64,000 nucleotides of DNA from Bordetella parapertussis (GTDB lineage: Bacteria; Pseudomonadota; Gammaproteobacteria; Burkholderiales; Casimicrobiaceae), in assembly GCA_943331295.2 (NCBI GenBank), contig CALQLA020000009.1, positions 58,477 through 122,476 of the forward strand. The letters run 5' to 3'. Below are positions 52,086 through 61,884 of the stretch, piece by piece. How positions within the stretch are numbered: the stretch's first letter is position 1; the number at the start of each line of letters is the position of its first letter. A program made the translations under genes and the position numbers. Under the pieces are notes generated by a model, which searched no databases, was not told where the DNA came from, and saw only the letters and a list, made by a program, of their open reading frames with translations.

Positions 52086-52913
52086 TCAGTAGACGTGCCG
52101 CGCCAGCTCGCCGTGGTGGAGGATCGTGGTGGCAATTTCCTCGATCGACTTGGCGGTCGTGTCTAGCATCGGGATGCGCTCGCGGTGCATCAGGTCCTCG
52201 GCCTCCCGCACCTCCTGGCGGCAGTTCTCGATCGACGCGTATTTGCTGCCCGGGCGGCGCTCCTCGCGGATGTGATGCAGCCGGTCGGGATTGATCGTGA
52301 GGCCGTAGAGCCGCGCGCGGTGCGGGACGATCGACGCCGGCAGGCGCCGGTCGGCGAAGTCGTCGGGCGTCAGCGGGAAATTGGCGGCGCGGATGCCGAA
52401 CTGGAGCGCGAGGTACAGCGACGTCGGCGTCTTGCCGCAGCGGGACACGCCCACCAGGATCACCTGCGCCTTCGAGAGGTCGCGCGTCGCGGCGCCGTCG
52501 TCGTGGGTCTGCGTGAAGTTGATCGCGTCCATCCGCGCGAAGTACTCGTGGCTGTTGGCGATGCCGTGCGAGCGCCCCGCCGTGTGCGAGCTCTTCGCGT
52601 GCAGCTCGGCCTCGAGCGGGGCGATGAAGATCTGGAACAGGTCGAGCGTCAACGCGCGGACCTCGCGCCGTATCGTCGCGCTCGCGGCCTCGTCGACCAC
52701 GGAGCTGAACACGATCGGCGGGCGGCCTTCGCGGACGCCGGTCTCGTTGATCTGGCGGATCACCGCCTCGACCTTTTCCGTCGAATCGACGAACGGGATC
52801 GTCTGCCGGCGGAACTCGAAGCCCTCGAACTGCGACAGCAGGCTATTGCCGAGCATCTCGGCGGTGATGCCGGTGCGGTCGGAGACGAAGAATACGGTGC
52901 GGCTGTTGGGCAC
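52086..52913 (-). CDS. ppsR: PEP synthase regulatory protein (bifunctional kinase/pyrophosphorylase)
   Basis: A 275-residue DUF299 protein that switches PEP synthase off and on by ADP-dependent phosphorylation and phosphate-dependent dephosphorylation. The opening RTVFFVSDRTGITAEMLG and the P-loop VGVSRCGKTPTSLYLA (near 150-165) are conserved. The start is taken as GTG 52913, six bases before the PHP stop on the same strand; the frame extends upstream but that part only shadows the PHP gene. Its target, ppsA, is about 3.4 kb away on the other strand. Confidence 0.93.
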   Translation of the reverse strand: MPNSRTVFFVSDRTGITAEMLGNSLLSQFEGFEFRRQTIPFVDSTEKVEAVIRQINETGVREGRPPIVFSSVVDEAASATIRREVRALTLDLFQIFIAPLEAELHAKSSHTAGRSHGIANSHEYFARMDAINFTQTHDDGAATRDLSKAQVILVGVSRCGKTPTSLYLALQFGIRAANFPLTPDDFADRRLPASIVPHRARLYGLTINPDRLHHIREERRPGSKYASIENCRQEVREAEDLMHRERIPMLDTTAKSIEEIATTILHHGELARHVY

Positions 52914-52918
52914 CGGCG

Positions 52919-53749
52919 TTACCAGTTCTTCCAGATCGGTGCCACGCCGGCCGGGAGGTCGGGCAGGTCGCCCAGGTCCATCCAGCTCTCGCCCGGGCCG
53001 TGGTAGTCGGAGCCGCACGAGGCGAGCAGGCCGAAGACGCGGGCGTAGCCGGCGTATTCGGAGAATTGCGACGGCGTGTGCGACGGCGAAAGCACCTCGA
53101 TGCCATCGCCGGAGAGGTCGCGGAACTCGCCCAGCAGGCGCCGCATCCCGCCGCGCTCGAGCTTGTAGCGGCCGGGATGGGCAATCACTGCCTGGCCGCC
53201 GGCGCCGTGGATCCAGCCGACGGCATCGGCCAGCGAGGCCCATTCGTGCGAGACGTAGCCCGGCGTGCCGGCCACGAGGTACCGGGAGAAGACGTCCTTC
53301 ACGTCCTTGCAGCGCCCGGTCTCGACGAGATGGCGCGCGAAATGCGTGCGCGACACGAGCCGTTCGCTGGTCACGTATTTCATCGCCCCCTCGTAGGCGC
53401 CCGGAATGCCCGCCGCGGCGAGCCCTTCGCCCATCCGGCGCGCCCGCGTCGAGCGGCCCCTGCGGATATCGGCGAGGCCCCCGGCCAGCGCCGCGTCGGC
53501 GGGGTCGATGCCGAGGCCGACGATGTGCAGCGTGACGTCCTCCCAGCTCACCGACAGCTCGGCGCCGGCGACGAAGCGCAGGCCGGCATCGCGCGCGGCG
53601 GCCGCGGCCTCCGCCAGCCCGCTCACCTCGTCGTGGTCGGTCAGCGCGAACACGTCGACGCCGCGGGCCGCGGCGCGCAGGGTCACGGCGGCGGGCGACA
53701 GCAGTCCGTCGGAGTGCGTCGAATGGCTGTGCAGGTCGTAGCGCGGCAT
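52919..53749 (-). CDS. PHP-domain phosphoesterase (RNase AM / YciV type)
   Basis: A 276-residue polymerase-and-histidinol-phosphatase domain protein. Metal ligands are visible in YDLHSHSTHSDG (H7, H9, D14), TDHDE near 38, a GAELSV Glu, AVIAHPGRY near 193 and a late CGSDYHGPG. The family hydrolyses 3',5'-nucleotide bisphosphates and trims RNA 5' ends. It is immediately upstream of ppsR, with five bases between, and both probably share a promoter in the 135-bp gap divergent from the ABC-F gene. Confidence 0.88.
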   Translation of the reverse strand: MPRYDLHSHSTHSDGLLSPAAVTLRAAARGVDVFALTDHDEVSGLAEAAAAARDAGLRFVAGAELSVSWEDVTLHIVGLGIDPADAALAGGLADIRRGRSTRARRMGEGLAAAGIPGAYEGAMKYVTSERLVSRTHFARHLVETGRCKDVKDVFSRYLVAGTPGYVSHEWASLADAVGWIHGAGGQAVIAHPGRYKLERGGMRRLLGEFRDLSGDGIEVLSPSHTPSQFSEYAGYARVFGLLASCGSDYHGPGESWMDLGDLPDLPAGVAPIWKNW

Positions 53750-53884
53750 CGGGCGGCAACGGCGCCCGGACCGGGCATGCCGTTATTCCTTGAGATAACC
53801 GGTCCAGTCTAGCAGAATAGCGGGTTGCCCCGCTGCGGGGCCACCGCCGTTCCCGCAGCCGCTGCCCACCCGAGACCGCATACC

Positions 53885-55489
53885 TTGCTCACCGCCGCCA
53901 ACATCACCGTGCAGTTCGGGGCCAAGCCCCTGTTCGAGAACATCTCCGTCAAGTTCGGCGACGGCAACCGCTACGGCCTCATCGGGGCCAACGGCTGCGG
54001 CAAGTCGACGCTGATGAAGGTGCTGGGCAGCGACCTCGAGCCCGCGAACGGGAACGTGTCGCTCGACCCCAACGACCGGCTGGGCAAGCTCCGGCAGGAC
54101 CAGTTCGCCTACGAGGACGTGCGCGTGCTCGACGTCGTGCTGATGGGGCACGAGGAGATGTGGCGGACGATGGAGGAGAAGGACGCGATCTACGCCGACC
54201 CCGAGGCGACCGAGGCCGACTACCTGCACGCGGCCGAGCTCGAGACGCGCTTCGCCGAGTACGACGGCTACACCGCCGAGGCCCGCGCCGGCGAGCTGCT
54301 GCAGGGCGCCGGGATCGCGCGCGAGTTGCACCAGGGTCCGATGAGCGCCGTGGCGCCCGGCTGGAAGCTGCGCGTGCTCCTGGTCCAGGCGCTGTTCTCC
54401 GACCCGGACATCCTGCTGCTCGACGAGCCGACCAACAACCTCGACATCGACTCGATCCGCTGGCTGGAAGGCGTGCTCGACCAGCGCGCGTCGACGATGG
54501 TGATCATCTCGCACGACCGGCACTTCCTGAACAGCGTCTGCACGCACATGGCCGACCTCGACTACGGCACGCTGCGCGTCTATCCGGGCAACTACGACGA
54601 CTACATGATCGCGTCGACGCAGGCGCGCGCGCAGCTTCTTTCGGCCAACGCCAAGAAGAAGGACCAGATCTCGGACCTCGAGGAGTTCGTCCGCCGGTTC
54701 CGCGCCAACAAGTCGAAGGCGCGGCAGGCGACGTCGCGTGCCCGGCAGATCGAGAAGATCAAGCTCGACGACGTGAAGCCGTCGAGCCGGCAGAACCCGT
54801 ACATCATCTTCGACGTGGACCCGAAGCAGAAGCTGCACCGGCGCGCGGTCGAGGCGACCGGCCTCGCCAAGACCTATCCCGGCCTCCCGCGGCCGCTGTT
54901 CACCGGCCTGTCGCTGGCGATCGACGCCGGCGAGCGGGTGGCGGTCATCGGCCCCAACGGCGCGGGCAAGACGACGCTGCTCAACCTGCTGCTGGGAGAA
55001 CAGCCGCCGGACGCCGGGACGGTGAAGTGGGCGGAAAAAGCCAACGTCGGCTACTACATGCAGGACCAGACGGCCGCCTTCGACTCGGACCTGACGGTGT
55101 TCGAGTGGATGCAGCAGTGGACGCAGCCGGGCGACGACGAGCAGGCCGTGCGCAGCGTGCTGGGCCGGCTGCTCTTCACCGGCGACGACGGCGCCAAGCC
55201 GGTCCGCGTGCTGTCGGGCGGGGAGAAGGGCCGGATGATCTACGGCAAGCTGATCATGAGCCGCTGCAACGTGCTGGTCATGGACGAGCCGACCAACCAC
55301 ATGGACATGGAAACCATCGAATCGCTGAACCTTGCGCTCGAAAAGTTCACCGGCACGCTCGTTTTCGTATCGCACGACCGGCAGTTCGTGTCGTCGCTCG
55401 CCACGCAGATCATCGAATTGGGCGGCCCGGAGCCGATCCATTTCGTCGGCAACTACGAGGACTTCCTAGGCACCCGCGGCGCCGCCTGA
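53885..55489 (+). CDS. ABC-F family ATPase, YbiT type
   Basis: A 534-residue soluble protein with two ABC domains and no membrane part. Domain 1 has Walker [10 protein letters not shown] and the YbiT-style signature [16 protein letters not shown] in place of LSGGQ. Domain 2 has GPNGAGKTT and the signature [10 protein letters not shown] charged P-site-tRNA-interaction linker ([20 protein letters not shown]) joins them. ABC-F proteins act on the ribosome. The start is TTG at 53885, where homologues begin ([12 protein letters not shown]); no strong ribosome site is present. Confidence 0.9.
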   Translation: MLTAANITVQFGAKPLFENISVKFGDGNRYGLIGANGCGKSTLMKVLGSDLEPANGNVSLDPNDRLGKLRQDQFAYEDVRVLDVVLMGHEEMWRTMEEKDAIYADPEATEADYLHAAELETRFAEYDGYTAEARAGELLQGAGIARELHQGPMSAVAPGWKLRVLLVQALFSDPDILLLDEPTNNLDIDSIRWLEGVLDQRASTMVIISHDRHFLNSVCTHMADLDYGTLRVYPGNYDDYMIASTQARAQLLSANAKKKDQISDLEEFVRRFRANKSKARQATSRARQIEKIKLDDVKPSSRQNPYIIFDVDPKQKLHRRAVEATGLAKTYPGLPRPLFTGLSLAIDAGERVAVIGPNGAGKTTLLNLLLGEQPPDAGTVKWAEKANVGYYMQDQTAAFDSDLTVFEWMQQWTQPGDDEQAVRSVLGRLLFTGDDGAKPVRVLSGGEKGRMIYGKLIMSRCNVLVMDEPTNHMDMETIESLNLALEKFTGTLVFVSHDRQFVSSLATQIIELGGPEPIHFVGNYEDFLGTRGAA

Positions 55490-55541
55490 CGCCCCGTCCC
55501 CGCAAGGATGCGGGCCGTTCGGCGCCGCATTCACAAGGCAC

Positions 55542-55571
55542 TTGCCAATTGTGCCGGAAAGGGTCGAGAAT
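55542..55571 (+). promoter_or_regulatory. Candidate promoter and inverted repeat upstream of the HTH gene
   Basis: TTGCCA (55542-55547), an 18-bp spacer and GAGAAT (55566-55571) precede the gene. The -35 overlaps an inverted repeat with arms GGCAC and GTGCC (55537-55555) that could be an autoregulatory site. If this promoter is used with the ATG at 55583, the leader would be only a few bases long. Confidence 0.4.
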
Positions 55572-55582
55572 ATGCCGTTGGG

Positions 55583-56041
55583 ATGACGCAGTCGCCGAAT
55601 CCACGGTTCGGCGCAACGAATAACAGGGCGACCAATCTCGTGAAACTCTTTGACCGCGTACTGAATCCTCGGGAAATCCGGCGGCGGCTGGGGCTGAACC
55701 AGGAACAGTTCTGGACGCAGATCGGCGTCACGCAGAGCGGCGGATCGCGCTACGAAAGCGGCCGCGAGATGCCGAAGCCCGTGCGCGAACTGCTGCGCCT
55801 GGTGCACGTCGAGCAGATCGACCTGTCGCAGGTCAAGCGCGTCGACTTCGAGATCATCAGCTACCTCAAGGATTCCCATCCGGACCTCTACCGGAGCCTG
55901 CGTCGCGCCGTGAAGAGCCCGCATCGCACCGGTGTCGCACCTGATGGTTCGGAGCTCGGCGCGGTTCCGGCCGCGCTCGAGGAGCCGGGCGATCACGTAT
56001 TGCCGCTCGAGCCGCCGCGCACGCCAGTACAGTCGGATTGA
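55583..56041 (+). CDS. XRE-like helix-turn-helix regulator
   Basis: A protein of about 152 residues. The helix-turn-helix spans about 27-70, with NPREIRRRLGLNQEQFWTQI and GVTQSGGSRYESGREMPKP. A short helical region follows and then a Pro/Glu-rich tail. The start could be ATG 55583 or GTG 55640, which begins right at the conserved KLFDRVLNPREI block; no clear ribosome site decides it. It stands alone between the ABC-F gene and ppsA, on the same strand. Target genes are unknown. Confidence 0.78.
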   Translation: MTQSPNPRFGATNNRATNLVKLFDRVLNPREIRRRLGLNQEQFWTQIGVTQSGGSRYESGREMPKPVRELLRLVHVEQIDLSQVKRVDFEIISYLKDSHPDLYRSLRRAVKSPHRTGVAPDGSELGAVPAALEEPGDHVLPLEPPRTPVQSD

Positions 56042-56352
56042 TCTCCCGTCGCCGTCCTCGTCGTCGTCGTAGCCCGGGCGAATAGCCGACCGCGGCAACT
56101 CCGGTCACCCGCGACGTTTGGCGGCGCCGACTCCGCTCCCCAAGTTCACCGCGCCGCCCCAATCTTGGGGCCGCAAGCCGCATCGCGCAGGGTAGAATTC
56201 AGTTCTGCACTGCACCATTTCCGCCATCGCCCATTCGCCTCGCCGCGACACGGTTTCCGCCCGGCGTGTCGCATCCCGGCGCACCGGAGCGGTCAATCTG
56301 CGGGCAGGTCGCACGCCCGACCGTGGGCGTGAACAAACTAGGGGTAGGCGAG

Positions 56353-58734
56353 ATGGGTGAAGAGCAACGCGTAATCTCGTTCGAACGTTTGCGGATGACC
56401 GACGTCGACCGCGTCGGCGGCAAGAATGCATCGCTCGGCGAAATGATCAGCCAGCTCGCCGGCGCCGGCATCCGCGTGCCGGGCGGGTTCGCCACGACGG
56501 CGTTCGCGTATCGCGAGTTCCTTGCCCACGAGGGCCTCGCCGCGCGGATCGCGGGGCGGCTCGACGGCCTCGACATCGACGACGTGGTTGGGCTCGCCAA
56601 GGTCGGCGCCGAAATTCGCGGCTGGATCCTCGGGGCACCGCTGCCGCCCGCGCTGGACGCGGCGATCGCCGAAGCCTACGCGGCGCTGGCCGGCGCGTCT
56701 CCGGGGGCAACCTGGGCCGTCCGCTCGTCGGCCACCGCCGAGGACCTGCCGGATGCCTCGTTCGCCGGACAGCAGGAAACATTCCTGAATATCATAGGAT
56801 TGGATAATATACTTCATGCAGTTAAGGAGGTATTTTCCTCGCTCTACAACGATCGCGCGATCTCGTATCGCGTCCATCAGGAGTTTGCCCACGACGAAGT
56901 CGCGCTGTCGGTCGGCGTCCAGCGGATGGTGCGCAGCGACCTCGGCGCCTCCGGCGTGATGTTCACGATGGACACGGAGTCCGGCTTCGACCAGGTGGTC
57001 TTCATCACCGCCGCCTACGGGCTGGGCGAGACCGTCGTCCAGGGGGCAGTCAATCCCGACGAGTTCTACGCCTGGAAGCCGGGCATCGCCGCAGGTCGGC
57101 CGGCGATCCTGCGGAAGTCGCTCGGCACCAAGGCGATCAAGATGGTCTTCACCGGCGAGCGGCGGGCCGGCAAGTCGACGGCGACGGTTGACGTCCCTGC
57201 CACCGAGCGCATCGCGTTCTCGATTTCCGATGCGGAAGCCGAGGAACTGGCGCGCTACGCGATCACCATCGAGGCCCACTACGGCCGCCCGATGGACATC
57301 GAATGGGGGCGCGACGGGCAGGACGGCAAGCTCTACATCCTGCAGGCCCGGCCCGAGACCGTGAAGTCGCGCGAGCGGACCGAATCGCTGCGGCGCTACC
57401 GGCTGAAGAGCCATTCGGCCGTGCTGACGAGCGGCCGCGCGATCGGACAGAAGGTGGGGCAGGGCACCGTCCGCCTGATCAAGTCGGCCGCGGAGATGGA
57501 CAAGGTTCGCGCCGGCGACGTGCTGGTCGCCGACATGACGGACCCCGACTGGGAGCCCGTGATGAAGCGTGCCGCGGCGATCGTCACCAACCGTGGCGGC
57601 CGCACCTGCCATGCGGCGATCATCGCGCGCGAGCTCGGCATTCCGGCGGTCGTCGGCTGCGGCGACGCCACCGGCGTGCTCGTCGACGGCAGCAGCGTCA
57701 CCGTCTCCTGCACCGAGGGCGACACCGGTCACGTCTACGAAGGCCTGCTCGAGGTCGAGATCATCGATGTCGCGCTGGACAGGATGCCCGTCTCGCCGAC
57801 CAAGATCATGATGAACGTTGGCAACCCCGAGCTCGCGTTCGAGTTCCGCCGGCTGCCCAACGAGGGCGTCGGCCTTGCCCGGCTCGAGTTCATCATCAAC
57901 AAGAATGTCGGCATCCACCCCAAGGCGCTGATCGAGCTCGACAAGCAGGCGCCCGAGCTGCAGCGCGAGATCCGCAACCGGATCGGCGGCTATGCGAGCC
58001 CGACCGAGTTCTACATCAGCAAGATCGCCGAGGGTGTCGCGACCATCGCCGCCGCGTTCCACCCGAAGCCGGTGATCGTGCGTCTGTCCGACTTCAAGTC
58101 GAACGAGTACTCGAACCTGATCGGCGGCCAGCGCTACGAGCCGCACGAGGAGAACCCGATGCTCGGGTTCCGCGGCGCCTCGCGCTACATCGCGCCGGAG
58201 TTCCACGACTGCTTCGCGCTCGAATGCGCCGCGATGAAGCGCGTCCGCGACGTGATGGGGCTCACCAACGTCGCGCTGATGATCCCGTTCGTGCGCACGC
58301 TGACCGAGGCCGAGCGGGTCATCGCGCTGCTGAAGGCGGAAGGGCTGCAGCGCGGGGTGAACGGGCTCAAGGTGATCATGATGTGCGAGATTCCGTCGAA
58401 CGCGATCCTCGCCGACCGTTTCCTCGAGCACTTCGACGGCTTCTCGATCGGGTCCAACGACATGACGCAACTCACGCTGGCCGTCGACCGCGACGCCGGC
58501 GGCCCGATTGCAGCGAGTTTCGACGAGCGCGACGACGCCGTGAAGGCGATGCTCTCGATGGCGATCACGGCTTGCCGCAAGGCGGGCAAGTACGTCGGCA
58601 TCTGCGGGCAGGGCCCGTCCGACCACCCGGACCTCGCGCTGTGGCTGGTCGACCAGCAGATCGAGAGCATGTCGCTCAACCCGGATACGGTCGTCGCCAC
58701 GTGGCTGGCGCTCGCCGCACACAAGCCCGGCTGA
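56353..58734 (+). CDS. ppsA: Phosphoenolpyruvate synthase
   Basis: A 793-residue enzyme converting pyruvate and ATP to PEP, AMP and phosphate for gluconeogenesis. The N-terminal ATP-binding domain has the [12 protein letters not shown] and [20 protein letters not shown] blocks. The phospho-carrier His is H420 in [14 protein letters not shown], matching H421 of E. coli PpsA. The PEP-binding barrel has [19 protein letters not shown] and a catalytic Cys in [13 protein letters not shown]. The target Thr for PpsR lies two residues before the His, as expected. Start ATG 56353 follows GGCGAG; a TAGAAT -10-like element at 56193 suggests a leader of about 150 nt. An odd AT-rich patch lies at codons 144-162. 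Confidence 0.95.
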   Translation: MGEEQRVISFERLRMTDVDRVGGKNASLGEMISQLAGAGIRVPGGFATTAFAYREFLAHEGLAARIAGRLDGLDIDDVVGLAKVGAEIRGWILGAPLPPALDAAIAEAYAALAGASPGATWAVRSSATAEDLPDASFAGQQETFLNIIGLDNILHAVKEVFSSLYNDRAISYRVHQEFAHDEVALSVGVQRMVRSDLGASGVMFTMDTESGFDQVVFITAAYGLGETVVQGAVNPDEFYAWKPGIAAGRPAILRKSLGTKAIKMVFTGERRAGKSTATVDVPATERIAFSISDAEAEELARYAITIEAHYGRPMDIEWGRDGQDGKLYILQARPETVKSRERTESLRRYRLKSHSAVLTSGRAIGQKVGQGTVRLIKSAAEMDKVRAGDVLVADMTDPDWEPVMKRAAAIVTNRGGRTCHAAIIARELGIPAVVGCGDATGVLVDGSSVTVSCTEGDTGHVYEGLLEVEIIDVALDRMPVSPTKIMMNVGNPELAFEFRRLPNEGVGLARLEFIINKNVGIHPKALIELDKQAPELQREIRNRIGGYASPTEFYISKIAEGVATIAAAFHPKPVIVRLSDFKSNEYSNLIGGQRYEPHEENPMLGFRGASRYIAPEFHDCFALECAAMKRVRDVMGLTNVALMIPFVRTLTEAERVIALLKAEGLQRGVNGLKVIMMCEIPSNAILADRFLEHFDGFSIGSNDMTQLTLAVDRDAGGPIAASFDERDDAVKAMLSMAITACRKAGKYVGICGQGPSDHPDLALWLVDQQIESMSLNPDTVVATWLALAAHKPG
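56781..56840 (+). other. AT-rich rare-codon patch with perfect internal Shine-Dalgarno in ppsA
   Basis: Only 20 of these 60 bases are G or C, inside an otherwise strongly GC-rich gene. The codons ATA, GGA, TTG, AAT, ATA, CTT, GTT, GTA and TTT follow closely. TAAGGAGGT at 56823-56831 is a perfect nine-base match to the 16S anti-Shine-Dalgarno. The encoded residues ([18 protein letters not shown]) remain normal for PpsA, so the change is at DNA or RNA level. Confidence 0.8.
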
Positions 58735-58750
58735 CGCCTGCCGCCGGTCG

Positions 58751-58777
58751 GCCGGGTGCCAGGCTAGGCCACCCGGC
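58751..58777 (+). terminator. Stem-loop after ppsA
   Basis: GCCGGGTG and CACCCGGC pair around an 11-base loop, 16 bp after the ppsA stop codon. There is no T-tract, so intrinsic termination is uncertain. Confidence 0.4.
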
Positions 58778-58818
58778 GGATTGCTCCGTTGCCTCGTCGC
58801 CGCCTTCAATGGCGGACG

Positions 58819-59283
58819 ATGAAGGCGTTGCCACCCCCGGTCGAACTCGTGGTTTGCCGCACGCGGGGCGCGGCGTGCCTCGTCGTGGCGCTGCATGCAG
58901 CGGTACTGGCAGCGGCCGCGGCGCTGCCGTGGCCACCCGGCGCGCTGGCGGCGGCGGTCGCCGCGCTGGCGCTCTGCGGCGCGCTCGCCTTGCGGCGCGT
59001 GCTCGGGTCCGATGCGCCGGCGGCGGTGGCCGTCGGCCTCGACCGGCGCATCGCGGTGACGCCGCGCCGCGGGGTGACGCGCCACGGCGCCATCCTCGAC
59101 GACTCGTACGTCGGCGCGTGGCTCACCACGATCGTGTGGCTTCCCGATGAATCCCGGCCGGCGCGCACGCTGCTGGTCCTGCCCGATACGTTCGCGGCCG
59201 CCGATTTCCGGCGCCTGCGGGTGGCGCTCCGCTACGGGCGGGTCGCCGCCGCCGACGGCAACAGCGACGTCGACGCCGGCTGA
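58819..59283 (+). CDS. YgfX/CptA-like membrane protein
   Basis: A 154-residue protein with two adjacent N-terminal helices (LVVALHAAVLAAAAALPW and ALAAAVAALALCGALAL) and a cytoplasmic beta domain. The C-terminal LLVLPDTFAAADFRRLRVAL matches the end block of YgfX-type proteins. YgfX is usually encoded with SdhE, but no sdhE is in this window. Start ATG 58819 is used; 58789 is also open. It overlaps the convergent SDR gene by 52 bp. Confidence 0.65.
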   Translation: MKALPPPVELVVCRTRGAACLVVALHAAVLAAAAALPWPPGALAAAVAALALCGALALRRVLGSDAPAAVAVGLDRRIAVTPRRGVTRHGAILDDSYVGAWLTTIVWLPDESRPARTLLVLPDTFAAADFRRLRVALRYGRVAAADGNSDVDAG

Positions 59284-60044
59284 CCGGCGAGCCAGGCCTG
59301 GGCATCGATCAGCGCGTTGCTCTCGGCCTTCGGCTGCCCGCCCAGCAGGTAGAGGTAGAGCGGCACCAGCGACTCGGGCGCGGGCAGCGCGGCGCGCACT
59401 TCGCCGGGGTGCGTCTGCGCGCGCAGCGGCGAGTTGATCGGCCCGGGCACCACCGCGTTGACACGGAGATTGGCGCGGTTCTCCCATTCGTCGGCCAGGA
59501 TCGTCGCCAGTGCGGCGAGCCCGGCCTTCGCGGCGGCGTAGGCGCCCCAGTACGCGCGCGGGTCCTGCCCGCGGTTGTCGAGCGTCAGCACCACCGAGGC
59601 GTCGGGCGCAGCGTCGAGCAGCGGCAGCACCGCCCGAGTGATCGCCATCGCGGCGACCAGGTCGACGCGGACGACCTTGAGCCATGCGTCGAACGCCTGG
59701 TGCTCGATCGGCCCCAGCGACCCCAGCGTGTTCGCCGCGTGCACCACGCCGTCCAGCCGGCCGAGCTGCGAGCGGATCGCGCTGCCGACGTTGGCGTATT
59801 CGTCCCCGACCGCCGTTGCGAGGTCGAGCGGAAGGATCGTGGGCTCTGGGTACCCGCCCGCCACGATGTCGTCGTAGAGCGCCTCGAGCCGGCGCACGAT
59901 ACGGCCGTGCAGCACGACGGTAGCGCCGGCCGCGGCGCAGGCAAGTGCCACGGGCCGGCCGAGGCCGCCGGTGGCGCCGGTGACGAGGATGGCGCGGCCC
60001 GTGAGGTCGGGAGCGGACGTCGAAGCGGGTGAGGGCAGGGGCAT
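59232..60044 (-). CDS. Short-chain dehydrogenase/reductase (YciK-like)
   Basis: A 270-residue SDR oxidoreductase. The cofactor motif is VTGATGGLGR near 21-30, followed by HGR, which suggests NADPH. HAANTLGSLGPIEHQAF resembles the YciK group. The catalytic Tyr and Lys are in YWGAYAAAKAG near 167-177. ATG 60044 begins a few residues before the Rossmann strand; an in-frame upstream extension to 60224 is not SDR-like. The C-terminus has a Ser/Ala-rich tail. Substrate unknown. Confidence 0.87.
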   Translation of the reverse strand: MPLPSPASTSAPDLTGRAILVTGATGGLGRPVALACAAAGATVVLHGRIVRRLEALYDDIVAGGYPEPTILPLDLATAVGDEYANVGSAIRSQLGRLDGVVHAANTLGSLGPIEHQAFDAWLKVVRVDLVAAMAITRAVLPLLDAAPDASVVLTLDNRGQDPRAYWGAYAAAKAGLAALATILADEWENRANLRVNAVVPGPINSPLRAQTHPGEVRAALPAPESLVPLYLYLLGGQPKAESNALIDAQAWLAGQPASTSLLPSAAATRP

Positions 60045-60264
60045 GGGGTGAGTGTGAATACGTGAGGCGGGTGGCAATGGGTGACGCGCGTTCGCAAGCG
60101 GGCTATGGCGCGAACATAGGCTGGCGAGGTCGGGCGCGCACAATGCGGAGGATCGCACGGCGCACGCATTCGGGCTAGGAGCGCGGCCGCAGCGACGAGC
60201 CGAAGCGCGCGGGGTCGCGTGCAACCGGCCGGTCGTCCGCGTTGGCGTTCGCGGAAGTTTGCGA

Positions 60265-60293
60265 TTGCAAAAACCGCGACGGCTCCGTATAAT
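60265..60293 (+). promoter_or_regulatory. Strong promoter of the tRNA-Ala/tRNA-Glu unit
   Basis: TTGCAA (60265-60270), an exact 17-bp spacer and a perfect TATAAT (60288-60293). The predicted start near 60300 is about 8 bp before tRNA-Ala. A GC-rich discriminator is not evident. Confidence 0.8.
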
Positions 60294-60307
60294 TTCGAGT
60301 TCGCCGT

Positions 60308-60383
<76 letters not shown>

Positions 60384-60431
60384 CAGCACCAGCCGCAACC
60401 CGGGGAATATCCCGGGGAAGCGGAGCTTCAG

Positions 60432-60507
60432 GTCCCCATCGTCTAGAGGCCTAGGACACTACCCTTTCACGGTAGGTACGCGGGTTCGAATCCCGCTGGG
60501 GACGCCA
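60432..60507 (+). tRNA. tRNA-Glu (TTC anticodon)
   Basis: A 76-nt cloverleaf starting GTCCCCATCGTCTAGAGGCC, with discriminator G and encoded CCA. The anticodon stem CTACC/GGTAG encloses CTTTCAC, giving anticodon TTC. It is 48 bp after tRNA-Ala and shares its promoter. Confidence 0.96.
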
Positions 60508-60558
60508 ATATCAACAAGAACTTAAGCGTTCTCAGCGCCAAGAGTTAGCTGGAAATCC

Positions 60559-60633
60559 CGGTTTCGGCCCAACCGTCACCCCAACCGCGCTTCCGGGCGC
60601 AGACAGTGACCCCCACGGCGATCGTCACGCCGG
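60559..60633 (+). repeat. Degenerate IS-end-like repeats, left of tehA
   Basis: Two or three degenerate units read TTTCGGCCCAACCGTCACC, CTTCCGGGCGCAGACAGTGACC and GATCGTCACG. They resemble, in the opposite orientation, the regular repeats at 62253-62342. This fits the multiple terminal repeats of some insertion sequences, for example of IS21 type, but no transposase is left. The rest of 60508-60813 holds no gene I can support. Confidence 0.35.
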
Positions 60634-60813
60634 GAAAAATCCTACCCATTCGCGGCATTGCACGCGCGGCCACCACCCAGGTGGCCGGTTGGTGTGTCCT
60701 GAACATCAACATGGCCCTATCCCCGGGCCGCCCCAGCGCCGCGCCTGCCCACCCGATCAACGCCCGTAGGCCGCGTCGCTCGCTGTGCTTCACCGCCTCG
60801 AAGGATTATCGCC

Positions 60814-60879
60814 ATGAAAGGATTCAAAGCGCCATGCGCCCCCGTGAACCGCGGTCACTCTGAGGCGCGCGCGCAATGA
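60814..60879 (+). CDS. Candidate 21-codon leader ORF coupled to tehA
   Basis: An ATG preceded by AAGGA at eight bases opens a 21-codon frame, MKGFKAPCAPVNRG then seven more residues. Its TGA overlaps the tehA ATG (ATGA). The tehA start itself has only a distant GAGG, so tehA may depend on coupling to this leader. A GTGAACCGCGGTCAC near-palindrome lies inside it. There is no homology to support a functional peptide. Confidence 0.45.
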   Translation: MKGFKAPCAPVNRGHSEARAQ

Positions 60880-61853
60880 AAGGTTGTCGCATCGCGGTTC
60901 CGGCATCCTTCTTCGGCATCGTCCTTGGGCTGGTCGGACTGGGAGATTGCTGGCGCGCGGCGTCCAAGGCATGGGGGCTGCCGCCCGCCATGGGCGAACT
61001 CGTCATGGCTTGCGCCTTCGGCGTGTGGCTCCTGCTGCTTGCGCTCTTCGCGGGCAAATGGGTGTGGGCACGCGAGGAAGCGCTGGCCGAGTTGCGCCAT
61101 CCGGTGCAGAGCTGTTTTGTCGGACTGGTGGGTGTCGCGACCCTGCTGGCGGCAGTGGCCATCGCCCCGCATGCGAAGTCGCTGGCCCTGATCCTGTTTG
61201 TGGTGGGGGCGGTGCTGCAGGGAGGTTACGGCCTGCTGTTCGTAGGCGGGCAATGGCAGGGGGAGCGCGAACCCGGCACAGCCACGCCCGCCCTGTACCT
61301 GCCGACGGTCGCCGGCAACTTCGTCACGTCCTTCGTGGCGGGCTATTTCGGGTATGTCGAAGTGGGCACCCTGTTTTTTGGTGCAGCCCTGCTGTCCTGG
61401 CTGGCGCTGGAATCGCTGCTGCTGTATCGCCTCTCGTTCCTGGCGATGCCGCCGCCGTTGCGACCCACGCTGGGCATCATGCTGGCGCCCCCTGTGGTCG
61501 GCTGCGTGGGCTACCTCTTCATTACGGGCGGCCTGGCCGGCGGCAAGCCCGACCTGTTTGCGCAGGTGCTGCTGGGCTATGGACTGCTGCAATTGCTGCT
61601 GCTCGCGCGTTTGCTGCCGTGGATCCTCAAGCAGCCTTTCGGTGCGTCTTACTGGGCCTTCAGTTTTGGTGTGACGGCGCTGGCCTTCGATGCCATCGTC
61701 TTCGTCGTCCGCGGACAGGCGGGGTATATCGAGTGGCTGTCGATGGGGCTATTCGGCCTAGCAAACGGAGTCATCGCCTTGCTGGTGGCCGGCACGCTCT
61801 GGCGGCTACTCACCGGGAACCTGTTGCCGCCGCCGCTGACCGAGGTAAAGTAA
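60876..61853 (+). CDS. tehA: TehA-like transporter (TDT family, tellurite/C4-dicarboxylate)
   Basis: A 325-residue membrane protein with about ten helices. It follows E. coli TehA closely: ASFFGIVLGLVGLGDCWR at the start, EALAELRHPVQSCFVGL, TPALYLPTVAGNFVTS, LGYGLLQLLLLARLLPW and QPFGASYWAFSFGVTALAF. The family comprises anion channels and carboxylate transporters; overexpressed TehA gives tellurite resistance. No tehB lies nearby. Base composition is less GC-rich than the core genes to the left. Together with the flanking repeats this suggests transfer. Confidence 0.9.
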   Translation: MKGCRIAVPASFFGIVLGLVGLGDCWRAASKAWGLPPAMGELVMACAFGVWLLLLALFAGKWVWAREEALAELRHPVQSCFVGLVGVATLLAAVAIAPHAKSLALILFVVGAVLQGGYGLLFVGGQWQGEREPGTATPALYLPTVAGNFVTSFVAGYFGYVEVGTLFFGAALLSWLALESLLLYRLSFLAMPPPLRPTLGIMLAPPVVGCVGYLFITGGLAGGKPDLFAQVLLGYGLLQLLLLARLLPWILKQPFGASYWAFSFGVTALAFDAIVFVVRGQAGYIEWLSMGLFGLANGVIALLVAGTLWRLLTGNLLPPPLTEVK

Positions 61854-61884
61854 TCGTCATCGCCGATTCCTGTGCTCTTCCCAT

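Noticed and set aside
53781..53798. GTTAT...ATAAC inverted repeat between the PHP and ABC-F genes
   Set aside because: Only the five outer bases pair and the centre is not symmetric, so it is too weak to call an operator.
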